Source: Scatomorpha gallistercoris
GTDB taxonomy: Bacteria > Bacillota > Clostridia > Oscillospirales > Oscillospiraceae
NCBI GenBank assembly: GCA_018713005.1
Contig: DVFX01000077.1
Location: forward strand, 1-51,848
DNA length: 51,848 nt
Direction of reading: 5' to 3'
Shown: positions 22,784 through 31,032 of the stretch, in pieces
Layout: every line of letters begins with the position of its first letter
Numbering within the stretch: position 1 is the first letter of the stretch
Notes under the pieces: generated by a model
Seen by the model: the letters and a program-made list of their open reading frames with translations, nothing else
The model's database searches: none
Told to the model about the DNA's origin: nothing
Program-made: the position numbers and the translations under genes

Positions 22784-24154
22784 TCAAACCTTGGGCAGCT
22801 GGTCGAAGCTCGCCTGGAGCTCGGCGTCGGTGGGGACATAGTCGCTCATCTCGCCGTCGTTGAAGCGCTGGTAGGCCACCATGTCGAAGTAGCCGGTGCC
22901 GGTAAGGCCGAAGAGTATTGTCTTTTCCTCGCCGGTCTCGCGGCACTTTATGGCCTCGTCGAGGGCGACGCGGATGGCGTGGCTGCTCTCGGGCGCGGGG
23001 AGGATGCCCTCAACGCGGGCGAAGTACTCGGCCGCCTCAAAGACCTTGGTCTGCTCCACGCTGCGGGCCTCCATAAGGCCCTCGTGGTAGAGCTCGCTCA
23101 AGACGGGGCTCATGCCGTGGTAGCGCAGCCCGCCGGCGTGGTTGGCCGAGGGGATGAAGCCGCTGCCGAGGGTGTACATCTTGGCGAGCGGGCAGACCCT
23201 GCCGGTGTCGCAGAAGTCGTAGGCGAACACACCGCGGGTGAGGCTCGGGCAGCTCGCGGGCTCGACCGCGATGAACTGATAGTCGCGCTCGCCGCGGAGC
23301 TTCTCGCCCATGAAGGGGCTGATGAGGCCGCCGAGGTTGCTGCCGCCGCCTGCGCAGCCGATTATCATGTCGGGGACAATCCCGTATTTGTCCATGGCTA
23401 TCTTGGTCTCGACGCCGATGACACTCTGGTGCAGCAGCACCTGGTTGAGCACGCTGCCCAGCACATAGCGGTAGCCCTCGTGGGTGGTGGCGTCCTCGAC
23501 GGCCTCGCTGATGGCGCAGCCGAGGGAGCCGGTGGTGTCGGGGTTCTCCGCGAGAATACGGCGGCCGACCTCGGTGCTCATGCTCGGGCTGGGAGTGACG
23601 GACGCGCCGTAGGTGCGCATCACTTCGCGGCGGAAGGGTTTCTGCTCATAGGAGCACTTGACCATGTAGACCTTGCAGTCGAGGCCCAGATACGCGCAAG
23701 CCATGGAGAGCGCGGTGCCCCACTGGCCGGCGCCGGTCTCGGTGGTGACTCCCTTCAGGCCCTGATGCTTGGCATAATAGGCCTGGGCTATGGCGCTGTT
23801 GAGCTTATGGGAGCCCGAGGTGTTGTTGCCCTCGAACTTGTAGTATATCTTCGCCGGGGTCTGAAGCTTTTCCTCCAGGCAGTAAGCGCGCACCAGCGGG
23901 CTGGGGCGGTACATCTTGTAGAAATCCTGTATCTCCTGCGGTATGGGGATGTCACGGGTGGTGTCGTCGAGCTCCTGCTTTACCAGCTCGTCGCAGAACA
24001 CGGCGCCCAGCTCCTCGGCGGTGCAGGGCTTGCCGGTGGCGGGGTTGAGCAGCGGAGCGGGCTTTATGGGCATATCTGCGCGGACGTTGTACCACGTCCG
24101 GGGCATCTCGCTTTCTTCAAGATAGATTTTGTAAGGGATTTTCTTCTCGGTCAT
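22784..24154 (-). CDS. trpB: Tryptophan synthase beta-chain-like protein, TrpB2 type
   Basis: This PLP enzyme joins indole and serine to form tryptophan. The 456-residue length (canonical TrpB is about 400) and the N-terminal extension with PIKPAPLLNP mark the TrpB2 class, which often works without TrpA. Visible features: PLP lysine K117 in GSHKLNS, the glycine loop GCAGGGSNLGG that holds the PLP phosphate, and TETGAGQWG with the catalytic Glu. GGAGG lies 8 nt before ATG 24154. No trpA or other trp gene is adjacent, so it probably scavenges indole, plentiful in the gut. Control is through the T-box leader upstream, with a TGG (Trp) specifier. Confidence 0.92.
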   Translation of the reverse strand: MTEKKIPYKIYLEESEMPRTWYNVRADMPIKPAPLLNPATGKPCTAEELGAVFCDELVKQELDDTTRDIPIPQEIQDFYKMYRPSPLVRAYCLEEKLQTPAKIYYKFEGNNTSGSHKLNSAIAQAYYAKHQGLKGVTTETGAGQWGTALSMACAYLGLDCKVYMVKCSYEQKPFRREVMRTYGASVTPSPSMSTEVGRRILAENPDTTGSLGCAISEAVEDATTHEGYRYVLGSVLNQVLLHQSVIGVETKIAMDKYGIVPDMIIGCAGGGSNLGGLISPFMGEKLRGERDYQFIAVEPASCPSLTRGVFAYDFCDTGRVCPLAKMYTLGSGFIPSANHAGGLRYHGMSPVLSELYHEGLMEARSVEQTKVFEAAEYFARVEGILPAPESSHAIRVALDEAIKCRETGEEKTILFGLTGTGYFDMVAYQRFNDGEMSDYVPTDAELQASFDQLPKV

Positions 24155-24235
24155 GATGACAACCTCCATTAAGAATTTCGGCGTATTTCACCGATATAGC
24201 TACTCCGCAGTGCGGATGTATCTACAGGTTATGCG

Positions 24236-24320
24236 GCCTCGCAGAGTTCGCGGCCTGCCGCGAATAATTGAGATCATTTTTGGCGGGGCTCCGCCTCGTC
24301 AAAAATACCTCTCGCGGAGA
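24236..24320. repeat. Dispersed hairpin element, copy 2, within the trpB leader
   Basis: It begins GCCTCGCAGAGTT (24236-24248), identical to the start of the element at 18276, followed by a CGCGGCC/GCCGCG hairpin and then an interrupted palindrome flanked by TTTTTGGCGGGG and CTCGTCAAAAA. It lies between the T-box terminator and trpB, where about 290 bases carry no gene. Confidence 0.4.
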
Positions 24321-24445
24321 GAACGTGCTCCCATCAGTGCGCACACAGATGGAAGTGCGCTGAACGCAGCGCCGGTTACCATCGGCTTCAGCCGGGGGAC
24401 TGTTGGCACGAAAACGGCTGCGCCGTTTTCGGCCAGGGAAAATAA

Positions 24446-24700
24446 AAAGTCCCAAAGACCTCATCGGTCTTTGGGACAGGAATAAACTTTATCCTGCGGT
24501 GCCACCCAAATTGGCTTGCAGCCCACTCATTTCCGCGCCATCACGCGGCCGGCGCTGTAACGGGCGCCATCCCGGGAGTTAGCTTCGCTCCCCTCCTGAG
24601 TCCATTCCCCAAGACGTCCGCCGCGGCGCTCACAGCATACACACCGCTCTCTGGAGACATCGTGTCCTGAGTACTCTTCTCAGTCATCGGTTTCAACAAA
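24446..24700 (-). promoter_or_regulatory. T-box riboswitch (tryptophan) controlling trpB
   Basis: On the minus strand the leader shows stem I elements (GACTGAGAAGAGTA near 24685, the following CAGAGAGC), then GAATGGACT with a likely TGG (Trp) specifier. The T-box core GGGTGGCACCGCAGG (24507-24493) follows, then a strong terminator (GTCCCAAAGACC with GGTCTTTGGGAC, then TTTTTATTTT) at 24478-24441. Uncharged tRNA-Trp would stabilise the antiterminator and allow read-through to trpB. The specifier fits the downstream gene. Distance to the trpB start is unusually long, about 290 nt. Confidence 0.92.
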
Positions 24701-24834
24701 CCAAGTGTAACACCAGAAACGGCCGTTTGTAAACACGGAAATTTGCACAAATAGGCGGCGCATCCGGCCGACGTATTTGTGCGCAGCGTTGAGGCGCCGT
24801 GTCCTGCGGCGCTTATTTACTGCCTCCGCAGCTC

Positions 24835-24863
24835 TTGACAAACGCAGGCGTCGGTGCGATAAT
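24835..24863 (+). promoter_or_regulatory. Promoter of the thiW-thiM operon
   Basis: TTGACA (24835-24840), a 17-nt spacer and GATAAT (24858-24863), directly upstream of the TPP aptamer. Confidence 0.8.
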
Positions 24864-24875
24864 ATCGGTGACAAA

Positions 24876-24996
24876 ACAGGGGAGCCGCCGGCTGAGAGGA
24901 AGCGAACGCTTCGACCCTTTACCTGATTCGGACAATGCCGACGTAGGGAGGATATGGATTTCGACGCCTCCTTATCGGGAGGCGTTTGTTTTCCCC
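24876..24996 (+). promoter_or_regulatory. TPP riboswitch with terminator
   Basis: The aptamer (24876-24954) has the THI-box signatures GGGGAGCC, CTGAGAGG, ACCCTTTACCTGAT, GGACAATGCC and CGTAGGGA. A terminator hairpin ACGCCTCC/GGAGGCGT (24964-24985) with TTTGTTTT follows. Thiamine pyrophosphate binding would end transcription before thiW and thiM. Confidence 0.95.
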
Positions 24997-24997
24997 T

Positions 24998-25210
24998 GTA
25001 CCTGAAAGGAGGCTGAGCGGGGGCAAAAACTGAATGGCGTTCGGGATTTTTATCCCGTGCCGGACGGAGGGGGAGCGCCCTGCATCCGGGCCAAAAAGCA
25101 GCGATGGGAAGCCGTGTTCCGGCGTGAGAGGAGGCCATTAAGCCTCGACCGACCCAACCTTTAGCGGGGTTGACGCTGCCTTTGCGCCATTTTCCCGCAA
25201 GTCAAATTCA
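24998..25210 (+). other. Unexplained long leader segment before thiW
   Basis: About 210 nt lie between the TPP-riboswitch terminator and the thiW ribosome site. An AAAGGAGG at 25007 and GC-rich paired segments (CGGGATTTTTATCCCG near 25043, GGCGTGAGAGGAGGCC/AAGCCTCG near 25120-25155) are visible. It does not repeat the TPP consensus. I see no convincing reading frame. Confidence 0.35.
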
Positions 25211-25223
25211 GGAGTGAAGAATT

Positions 25224-25790
25224 ATGAGTTACAGCGCATCTTCAATTTTAACCAAGAAGCTGGCCCTCTCGGCCATGCTCGTGGCGGTCGCCGTTGTCGG
25301 CAGCGCCTTTATCCAGTTCCCCTTCCTGGGCAGCAACTGCTCGCCCACGCAGCACATGGTAAACGTGCTGTGCGCCGTGTTCCTCGGCCCCGGCTGGGGC
25401 GTACTCGTGGCCTTCTGCGCCAGCCTCATCCGCAACCTGCTGAGCGTCGGTTCGCTCATGGCCTTCCCCGGAAGCATGATAGGCGCGCTCTGCTGCGGCC
25501 TCGTCTACATGGCGCTGCGTAAGCGCAACAACGACGTTGTCGCCATCGTCACCACCCTTGCCGCCGAAATGTTCGGCACCGGCGTGCTGGGCGGCCTGTG
25601 CGCCTACCCCGTCGCCACGCTCTTCATGAACGTCGACGCCGCCACCACCGCCGTCACCGCGTACATCATCCCCTTCCTCATCTCCACCGTCGTCGGCAGC
25701 CTCATTGCCGGAGCGCTCGTATTCGCGCTCAAGGCGGGCGGAGCCCTCGACCGCATGCAAAGGAGCCTGACACCCATCAACCATGCCTGA
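25224..25790 (+). CDS. thiW: ECF transporter S component ThiW (thiazole precursor uptake)
   Basis: ThiW proteins are small membrane substrate-binding subunits of energy-coupling-factor importers, predicted to take up the thiazole moiety of thiamine. The 188-residue product has about five to six hydrophobic segments, including LVAVAVVGSAFIQFPFLGSN and the conserved QHMVNVLCAVFLGPGWG region of the family. GGAG lies before the ATG. It sits behind a TPP riboswitch and overlaps thiM by 8 nt, which supports the assignment strongly. The shared ECF energising module (EcfA, EcfT) is not in the window. Confidence 0.92.
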   Translation: MSYSASSILTKKLALSAMLVAVAVVGSAFIQFPFLGSNCSPTQHMVNVLCAVFLGPGWGVLVAFCASLIRNLLSVGSLMAFPGSMIGALCCGLVYMALRKRNNDVVAIVTTLAAEMFGTGVLGGLCAYPVATLFMNVDAATTAVTAYIIPFLISTVVGSLIAGALVFALKAGGALDRMQRSLTPINHA

Positions 25791-26586
25791 TACCGGAGTC
25801 CTCGCCAGGCTGCGCGCCAAGCGCCCGCTGGTACACTGCATCTCGAATATAGTCACGGCAAACGACTGCGCCAACCTGCTGTTGGCGGCGGGCGCCAGCC
25901 CCATGATGGCCGAAGCGCCTGAGGAAATGGCTGAGATAACCGCTATCTCGGACTCGACCGTGCTCAACATGGGTACGCCTGCGGCGGACAAATATTCCGC
26001 CGCCCGCGTGTGCATTGAGGAGTCAAAAAGGCTCGGCAAGCCCTTCGTGCTCGACCCTGTAGGCGTCGGCGCAAGCGCGTGGCGGCTGGACGGGGCCTCG
26101 TCCCTGCTCTCCCTCGGCAGTCCTGACATACTCCGCGTAAACCTCGCCGAAGCCGAGGCCATACTCGGCCTGGGAGCGAACGAGCAGGGCGTGGACAGTC
26201 CCGGACGCACGGACATAGAGCAGCGCACCCGCGCCGCCTCGGCCCTGGCCGGAATGTTCTGCTGCACCGTACTGCTCACGGGCGAGACGGACGTGGTCTC
26301 CGACGCCCGGCGCAGCTGCGCCGTCTCCGGAGGCAGCGGCATGATGCCCTATATAACAGGCAGCGGCTGCATGCTAAGCGTGCTGTGCGGCGCGTTCCTG
26401 GCCGTAGCGGGCGACGCATACTTCGCCGCCGCAACCGCAAGCGCGTACTGGAAGCGCTGCTCAGAGCGGGCCGAAATTGCCGCCGGCGGACGCGGCCCCG
26501 GCTCGCTACGGCAGGCCCTCATGGACGCGGCCTACGCCATGACCGACGAGACCCTGGCGTCCGGAGCGTCTATTGAGGAACTGTAA
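25783..26586 (+). CDS. thiM: Hydroxyethylthiazole kinase ThiM
   Basis: ThiM phosphorylates 4-methyl-5-hydroxyethylthiazole, the salvage entry to thiamine. The 267-residue product has the ribokinase-like fold with the N-terminal HCISNIVTANDCAN segment, GASPMMAEAPEE, VLDPVGVGAS near 88, and the anion-hole TGSGCMLS near 187 with catalytic Cys in place as in the family. It overlaps thiW by 8 nt and shares its TPP control. With ThiW it forms a thiazole uptake and salvage route; ThiD and ThiE would be needed elsewhere. Confidence 0.95.
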   Translation: MPDTGVLARLRAKRPLVHCISNIVTANDCANLLLAAGASPMMAEAPEEMAEITAISDSTVLNMGTPAADKYSAARVCIEESKRLGKPFVLDPVGVGASAWRLDGASSLLSLGSPDILRVNLAEAEAILGLGANEQGVDSPGRTDIEQRTRAASALAGMFCCTVLLTGETDVVSDARRSCAVSGGSGMMPYITGSGCMLSVLCGAFLAVAGDAYFAAATASAYWKRCSERAEIAAGGRGPGSLRQALMDAAYAMTDETLASGASIEEL

Positions 26587-26600
26587 ATTCAACACCGAAA

Positions 26601-26638
26601 CGCGCCCGGCGGGAAATACCCGCCGGGCGCGTTGCTTT
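26601..26638 (+). terminator. Terminator of thiW-thiM
   Basis: CGCGCCCGGCGGG and CCCGCCGGGCGCG form a perfect 13-bp stem followed by TTGCTTTC. Confidence 0.8.
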
Positions 26639-26639
26639 C

Positions 26640-26937
26640 GGCTCCGTTTGGCTATATATGCGCAAGATGAAACGCCGGGAGGTTCAACTAAGCACCGAAC
26701 AAAAGCCGTGAAACCGCAGAGGGATAAAGGCGGCTCCCCGTTAAGCGCGGGGTTGGCCTGTGCTTGTGAATATTTTAACTATAAATTCCTCCTGCAAAGC
26801 CCGGATTTTGGCGTATTGTGAAAAAATACACAACGTGGCGAAATTTTTCTTTTAATCCCCGGCGTATGTGATATACTACAAGACGGAAAGCATCAGCTCT
26901 GGAACAATCTATGTATGACTTAAAGGGAGGACATACG
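26640..26937 (+). other. Gene-free region before the phosphoketolase gene
   Basis: The first part (about 26675-26765) is GC-rich with short complementary segments (AGCCG/CGGCT, CCCCG/CGGGG) and might encode a small RNA, but it matches no class I know. The second part is AT-rich and holds the likely promoter of the phosphoketolase gene: an extended -10 TGTGATATACT with TATACT at 26872-26877, a weak -35, and GGGAGG at 26925-26930. Confidence 0.35.
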
Positions 26938-29310
26938 ATGACGGAAAAGACCAGAACACCCGCTACCGAGGAAATGCTTGCCCGGATGGACAAGTATTGG
27001 CGCGCCGCCAATTACCTCTCCGCCTGCCAGCTCTACCTGCTGGACAACCCGCTGCTCGAGAAGCCGCTCAGCGAGGACGACATCAAGAAGAAGATAGTCG
27101 GCCACTGGGGCACCGTGCCGGGGCAGAACTTCATCTATACCCACCTTAACCGTGTCATAAAGGAATTCGACCTCGACATGATATATATCTCCGGACCGGG
27201 CCACGGCGGCAACGCCATGGTCGCCCAGGACTGGCTGGACGGCAGCTACCAGGAGATATATCCGAACATAACCCGCGACAAGGAGGGCATGCAGCGCCTC
27301 TTCAAGCAGTTTTCCTTCCCCGGCGGCGTGCCGAGCCACGTCGCTCCGGAGACCCCGGGCTCCATCAACGAGGGCGGAGAGCTGGGCTATTCCCTCGCGC
27401 ACGCCTTCGGCGCCGTGACCGACAACCCGAGCCTCATAGCCGCGACCGTCGTCGGCGACGGCGAAGCCGAGACCGGCCCGCTGGCCACCAGCTGGCAGCT
27501 CAACAAGTTCATCAACGCCAGGACCGACGGCGCGGTGCTGCCCATACTGCACCTCAACGGCTATAAAATAGCCAACCCGACCGTGTTCTCACGCATCCCG
27601 CACGAGGAGCTTGAGGCCTTTTTCTACGGCTGCGGCTGGGAGCCGCACTTCGTCGAGGGCGACGACCCGATGACGATGCACCGCGCGATGGCCGACGCGC
27701 TCGACGACTGCGTCGAGAAGATTCTCGCCTACCAGGCCGACGCGCGCGAGAACGGCAACATGGCCCGCCCGCGCTGGCCTATGATAGTCCTGCGTACGCC
27801 AAAGGGCTGGACCGGCCCGGCTTACGTCGACGGCCAGAAGGTGGAGGGCTACTGGAGGGCGCACCAGGTACCCATACAGCCCGATTCTCCCGAGCACATC
27901 CGCCAGATTGAGGAGTGGCTGCGCAGCTACCGCCCCGAGGAGCTCTTCGACAAGGAGGGCCACCCGACCGACGACATTCTGGCCCTCTGCCCCGAAGGCG
28001 ACCGCCGCATGGGCATGAACCCGCACGCCAACGGCGGCAAGCTGCTCAAGGATTTGCGCATGCCGGACTTCCGCGACTACGGCGTTGACGTGCCCTTCCC
28101 AGGCAGCGTCGAGGCCAGCGACATGACGGAGCTCGGCAAGTTCGTGCGCGACATCTACAAGCTCAACAGCAAGGAGCGCAACTTCCGCGCCTTCGGCCCC
28201 GACGAGACCAACTCCAACCGCCTCCAGGCCGTGTTTGAAGAGACCGACCGCATCTGGGACGCCGAGGAGCTCGATATAGACGACCACCTCGCCCCCGACG
28301 GACGCGTCATGGACTCCATGCTCAGCGAGCACGTCTGCCAGGGCATGCTCGAGGGCTATCTGCTCACGGGTCGCCACGGCTTCTTCAACAGCTACGAGGC
28401 CTTCATCCGCATCGTGGACAGCATGTTCAGCCAGCACGCCAAGTGGCTCAAGGTCTGCAACCAGCTGCCCTGGAGGGCGGACATCGCCAGCCTCAACTAC
28501 GTCCTCGCCAGCAACGTCTGGCAGCAGGACCACAACGGCTTCACCCATCAGGACCCCGGCTTCCTCGACCACGTCGCCAACAAGAAGGCGGACGTCGTGC
28601 GCCTCTACCTGCCCCCCGATGCCAACTGCCTGCTTAGCTGCTTTGACCACTGCATCCGCAGCCGCAACTACGTCAACGTCATCGTCGCCAGCAAGCACCC
28701 GCGCCCGCAGTGGCTGACCATGGAAGAGGCCGTCACGCACTGCACCCACGGCATAGGCATCTGGCAGTGGGCGAGCACCGATAAGGGCCAGGAGCCCGAC
28801 ATCGTCATGGCCTGCTGCGGCGACACGCCGACGCTTGAGACCCTCGCCGCCGTCACTATACTGCGCAGTGAGTTCCCCGAGCTGAAGATACGCGTGGTCA
28901 ACGTCGTCGACCTCATGCGCCTTCAGAGCGAGGAGCAGCACCCGCACGGCCTGAGCCAGAAGGACTACGACGTGCTCTTCACCCGCGACAAGCCCATCGT
29001 GTTCGCCTTCCACGGCTACCCGAGCCTCATCCACGAGCTCACCTACAAGCGCTACAACAAGAACATCCATGTGCGCGGCTACATCGAAGAGGGCACTATC
29101 ACCACCCCGTTCGACATGCGCGTCATGAACCACCTCGACCGCTTCAACCTCGTCATGACTGCCGTCTACAACCTGCCGCAGCTCGGCAACAGAGGCAGCT
29201 ACCTCATCCAGCAGATGAAGGACAAACTCGTCGAGCACAAGCAGTACATCGCCAAGTACGGCGTCGACCTGCCCGAGGTCGCCGAGTGGAAATGGACCGA
29301 AGCAAAATAA
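26938..29310 (+). CDS. xfp: Phosphoketolase (xylulose-5-P/fructose-6-P)
   Basis: This TPP enzyme cleaves xylulose 5-phosphate or fructose 6-phosphate with phosphate to give acetyl-phosphate and a smaller aldose phosphate. The 790-residue product has the family length and motifs: GPGHGGNAM near 81-89, the TPP-binding GDGEAETGPLATSW near 175-188, a central pyrimidine-domain region, and HPRPQW near 577. The start is ATG 26938 with GGGAGG upstream, not the earlier ATG 26911. The codons are rich in preferred C-ending forms, as in highly expressed genes. Neighbouring thiamine salvage genes supply its cofactor, though with separate control. It gives ATP through acetate kinase, not seen here. Confidence 0.96.
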   Translation: MTEKTRTPATEEMLARMDKYWRAANYLSACQLYLLDNPLLEKPLSEDDIKKKIVGHWGTVPGQNFIYTHLNRVIKEFDLDMIYISGPGHGGNAMVAQDWLDGSYQEIYPNITRDKEGMQRLFKQFSFPGGVPSHVAPETPGSINEGGELGYSLAHAFGAVTDNPSLIAATVVGDGEAETGPLATSWQLNKFINARTDGAVLPILHLNGYKIANPTVFSRIPHEELEAFFYGCGWEPHFVEGDDPMTMHRAMADALDDCVEKILAYQADARENGNMARPRWPMIVLRTPKGWTGPAYVDGQKVEGYWRAHQVPIQPDSPEHIRQIEEWLRSYRPEELFDKEGHPTDDILALCPEGDRRMGMNPHANGGKLLKDLRMPDFRDYGVDVPFPGSVEASDMTELGKFVRDIYKLNSKERNFRAFGPDETNSNRLQAVFEETDRIWDAEELDIDDHLAPDGRVMDSMLSEHVCQGMLEGYLLTGRHGFFNSYEAFIRIVDSMFSQHAKWLKVCNQLPWRADIASLNYVLASNVWQQDHNGFTHQDPGFLDHVANKKADVVRLYLPPDANCLLSCFDHCIRSRNYVNVIVASKHPRPQWLTMEEAVTHCTHGIGIWQWASTDKGQEPDIVMACCGDTPTLETLAAVTILRSEFPELKIRVVNVVDLMRLQSEEQHPHGLSQKDYDVLFTRDKPIVFAFHGYPSLIHELTYKRYNKNIHVRGYIEEGTITTPFDMRVMNHLDRFNLVMTAVYNLPQLGNRGSYLIQQMKDKLVEHKQYIAKYGVDLPEVAEWKWTEAK

Positions 29311-29320
29311 ATGCTTAAAA

Positions 29321-29356
29321 GCAAAGAGAACGCCCTTGCAGGGCGTTCTCTTTGCT
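29321..29356. terminator. Terminator of the phosphoketolase gene
   Basis: GCAAAGAGAACGCCC and GGGCGTTCTCTTTGC form a perfect 15-bp stem. Confidence 0.85.
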
Positions 29357-29546
29357 TCCTGTAGATTTGCAATGGCCTTGCACACATTCCGCTCACTGCG
29401 TCTCTGCGGCAAAGGGCGCCGAGGATAATACAAAGTTATCCATTTTTACCGCCCAGAGCAGACAGAATTGCGCACGCGCTCTCCGCTGCAGCGCTTTTCA
29501 GGGTCGAGTGGGCGTGATATAATGTGAAAAAAGCGGAGGTGAGGCA

Positions 29547-30095
29547 ATGGAGCGCGTTTATGAACAGGCTGGGCGCATCCGGCAGACGAGAGAGTTCCCG
29601 GCGCCGCTCGGCGGCGCGACGATAGAGTGCGCGGGAGAATACATAACAGGCCTATGGTTTGAGGGGCAGAAGTACTACGGCTCCGGCCGCAAGGACTTCA
29701 CTGAGGGCACTTCACCCGCGCTTGACGCGGCCTTCGCTTGGCTTGCGCGTTACTTTGGTGGCAGGCGGCCCGGGCTCTCGGGGCTGCGCCTCGCGCCAGA
29801 GGGTACGGCTTTCCAGCTCGAGGTGTGGCGCGCGCTCTGTGATATCCCGTACGGCGCGCTCGTGACTTACGGCGAGCTGGCCGCGCGGCTGGGCCGTCCC
29901 GGCGCCTCGCGCGCCGTCGGTGCGGCGGTGGGCAGGAACCCCATATCAGTCATAATTCCCTGCCATCGCGTCGTGGGTGCGGACGGCTCGCTCACCGGTT
30001 ACGCTGGCGGCATAGAGCGCAAAACCTGGTTACTCAGGCTCGAGCGCGCCGCGGGGACCCAAGGCAAGGCGCGGGCAGTACACCCCGTGCCTTAA
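29547..30095 (+). CDS. ogt: Methylated-DNA-protein cysteine methyltransferase
   Basis: This suicide repair protein takes the alkyl group from O6-alkylguanine in DNA. The 182-residue product has a variable N-terminal domain and a C-terminal active domain (about 85-172) with FQLEVWRALCDIPYG, a helix-turn-helix containing the DNA-finger Arg, NPISVIIPCHRVV with acceptor Cys139, and GYAGGIERKTWLL. An extended -10 (TGATATAAT, ending 29523) and GGAGGTGAG precede the ATG. The last 15 residues after LLRLE are not conserved family sequence. Confidence 0.95.
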   Translation: MERVYEQAGRIRQTREFPAPLGGATIECAGEYITGLWFEGQKYYGSGRKDFTEGTSPALDAAFAWLARYFGGRRPGLSGLRLAPEGTAFQLEVWRALCDIPYGALVTYGELAARLGRPGASRAVGAAVGRNPISVIIPCHRVVGADGSLTGYAGGIERKTWLLRLERAAGTQGKARAVHPVP

Positions 30096-30161
30096 TACTG
30101 TCGAAAAATGGGTTTTTCATCGCATATAATGGGCTTAACCGGCTATATACATGAGGTCGGC

Positions 30162-30660
30162 ATGAGCGTACCCAAGTATCAAGTATTATGAATTCCACAA
30201 ACTGATGCTGAGGCTTATGGAGGACGGCAAGGCCCACTCCTTCAGGGCGCTGAAGTCGCAGCTCATAGCCCGATTCCGGCTTTCAGACGACGATTTGGCT
30301 CAGATGCTGCCCAGCGGCAGGCGGAGCTGCTTCAGCAGCCGCGTCGGCCGGGCCGGCAGATGCCGTCTGTGAAGGAACGCCGGACGACGAGCCGTAACCC
30401 CGGGCGCCTGACCGGACGGCCTGACGTGCAGGCCGTCGTCGGGGCCATCGCGAGAAAGGGCCGGCAGGGGCCTGTTTGTAACCACCTCCGGCTTCACTGA
30501 GCAGGCTGTCGAGTACACGAAGGGCCAGCATGTAATACTGATGGACGGGGAGAAGCTCACCCACTGCATGATTGAATACAACTTCGGCGTGACGGTGAAA
30601 AAGGCCTTCGAGGTCAAGACCGTCGACCAGAGCACGTTTGAGGACTATCAGAACGTGTGT
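30162..30660 (+). pseudogene. mrr: Remnant of an Mrr-type restriction endonuclease gene
   Basis: Three frames must be joined to read it. MSVPKY (30162-30179) is the usual Mrr start. After a frameshift at about 30180, YYEFHKLMLRLMEDGKAHSF to LLPSGRRSCFSSRVGRAGR (30187-30360) is the N-terminal winged-helix domain, ending at TGA 30370. Then DVQAVVGAIARKGRQG (about 30423-30470) and, after another frameshift, LFVTTSGFTEQAVEYTKGQH to EDYQ (30474-30651) is the C-terminal end of the nuclease domain. The middle, with the catalytic Asp and Q/E-x-K residues, has been deleted. A TATAAT at 30125-30130 may be its old promoter. Confidence 0.8.
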
Positions 30661-30696
30661 AGTCGTCCCGGCCGAGCTTTCACAGTCGGAACATAT

Positions 30697-30728
30697 GCCA
30701 AGAGCCGCCCGTCATGGGCGGCTCTTGC
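30697..30728 (-). terminator. Terminator after the small membrane protein gene
   Basis: AAGAGCCGCCC and GGGCGGCTCTT form a perfect stem overlapping the region just past the stop codon of the minus-strand gene. Confidence 0.65.
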
Positions 30729-31031
30729 TTACAGATCCTGCGCTCTCATTTTGTCCTGTTCGCGCATGCGGCGGGCGCGGCCGCGCCCGGATGCGTAGAT
30801 GGCCAGCAGTATGGCGGTGGGTATGTTGGCCAGCAGCCAGACGAGAAGCTCCTGCGTCACCAGCGTCGACGTGCTACCGCCCAGGTTCACCATGCTCAGC
30901 GGGTATATCAGTGAAATGAGGAAGGCTATCGCCGGAAGGATCAGTCCCGGCCAGCGGCTTGGTTTGCGCGAGAGGTACATCTCCAGCACCACCGCGCCTA
31001 TCATCAGCAAAACCAGCAATAAAGTTCTCAT
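30729..31031 (-). CDS. Small membrane protein of unknown function
   Basis: The 100-residue product has three hydrophobic stretches (about 2-18, 28-50 and 62-80) and a strongly basic C-terminal tail (RGRARRMREQDK). It starts one base after the stop codon of the DUF2089 regulator gene, so the two are co-transcribed and probably coupled. A regulator-plus-small-membrane-protein pair suggests the membrane protein is the controlled output or a partner. No family recognised. Confidence 0.7.
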   Translation of the reverse strand: MRTLLLVLLMIGAVVLEMYLSRKPSRWPGLILPAIAFLISLIYPLSMVNLGGSTSTLVTQELLVWLLANIPTAILLAIYASGRGRARRMREQDKMRAQDL

Positions 31032-31032
31032 G

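Noticed and set aside
24222..24464. Short gene between the T-box and trpB
   Set aside because: Overlaps the T-box terminator, has no ribosome site, and the translation is Arg/Ser/Pro-rich without similarity to anything I know.
24998..25210. Second TPP riboswitch
   Set aside because: The CTGAGA, ACCTGAT and CGTAGGGA signatures are absent.
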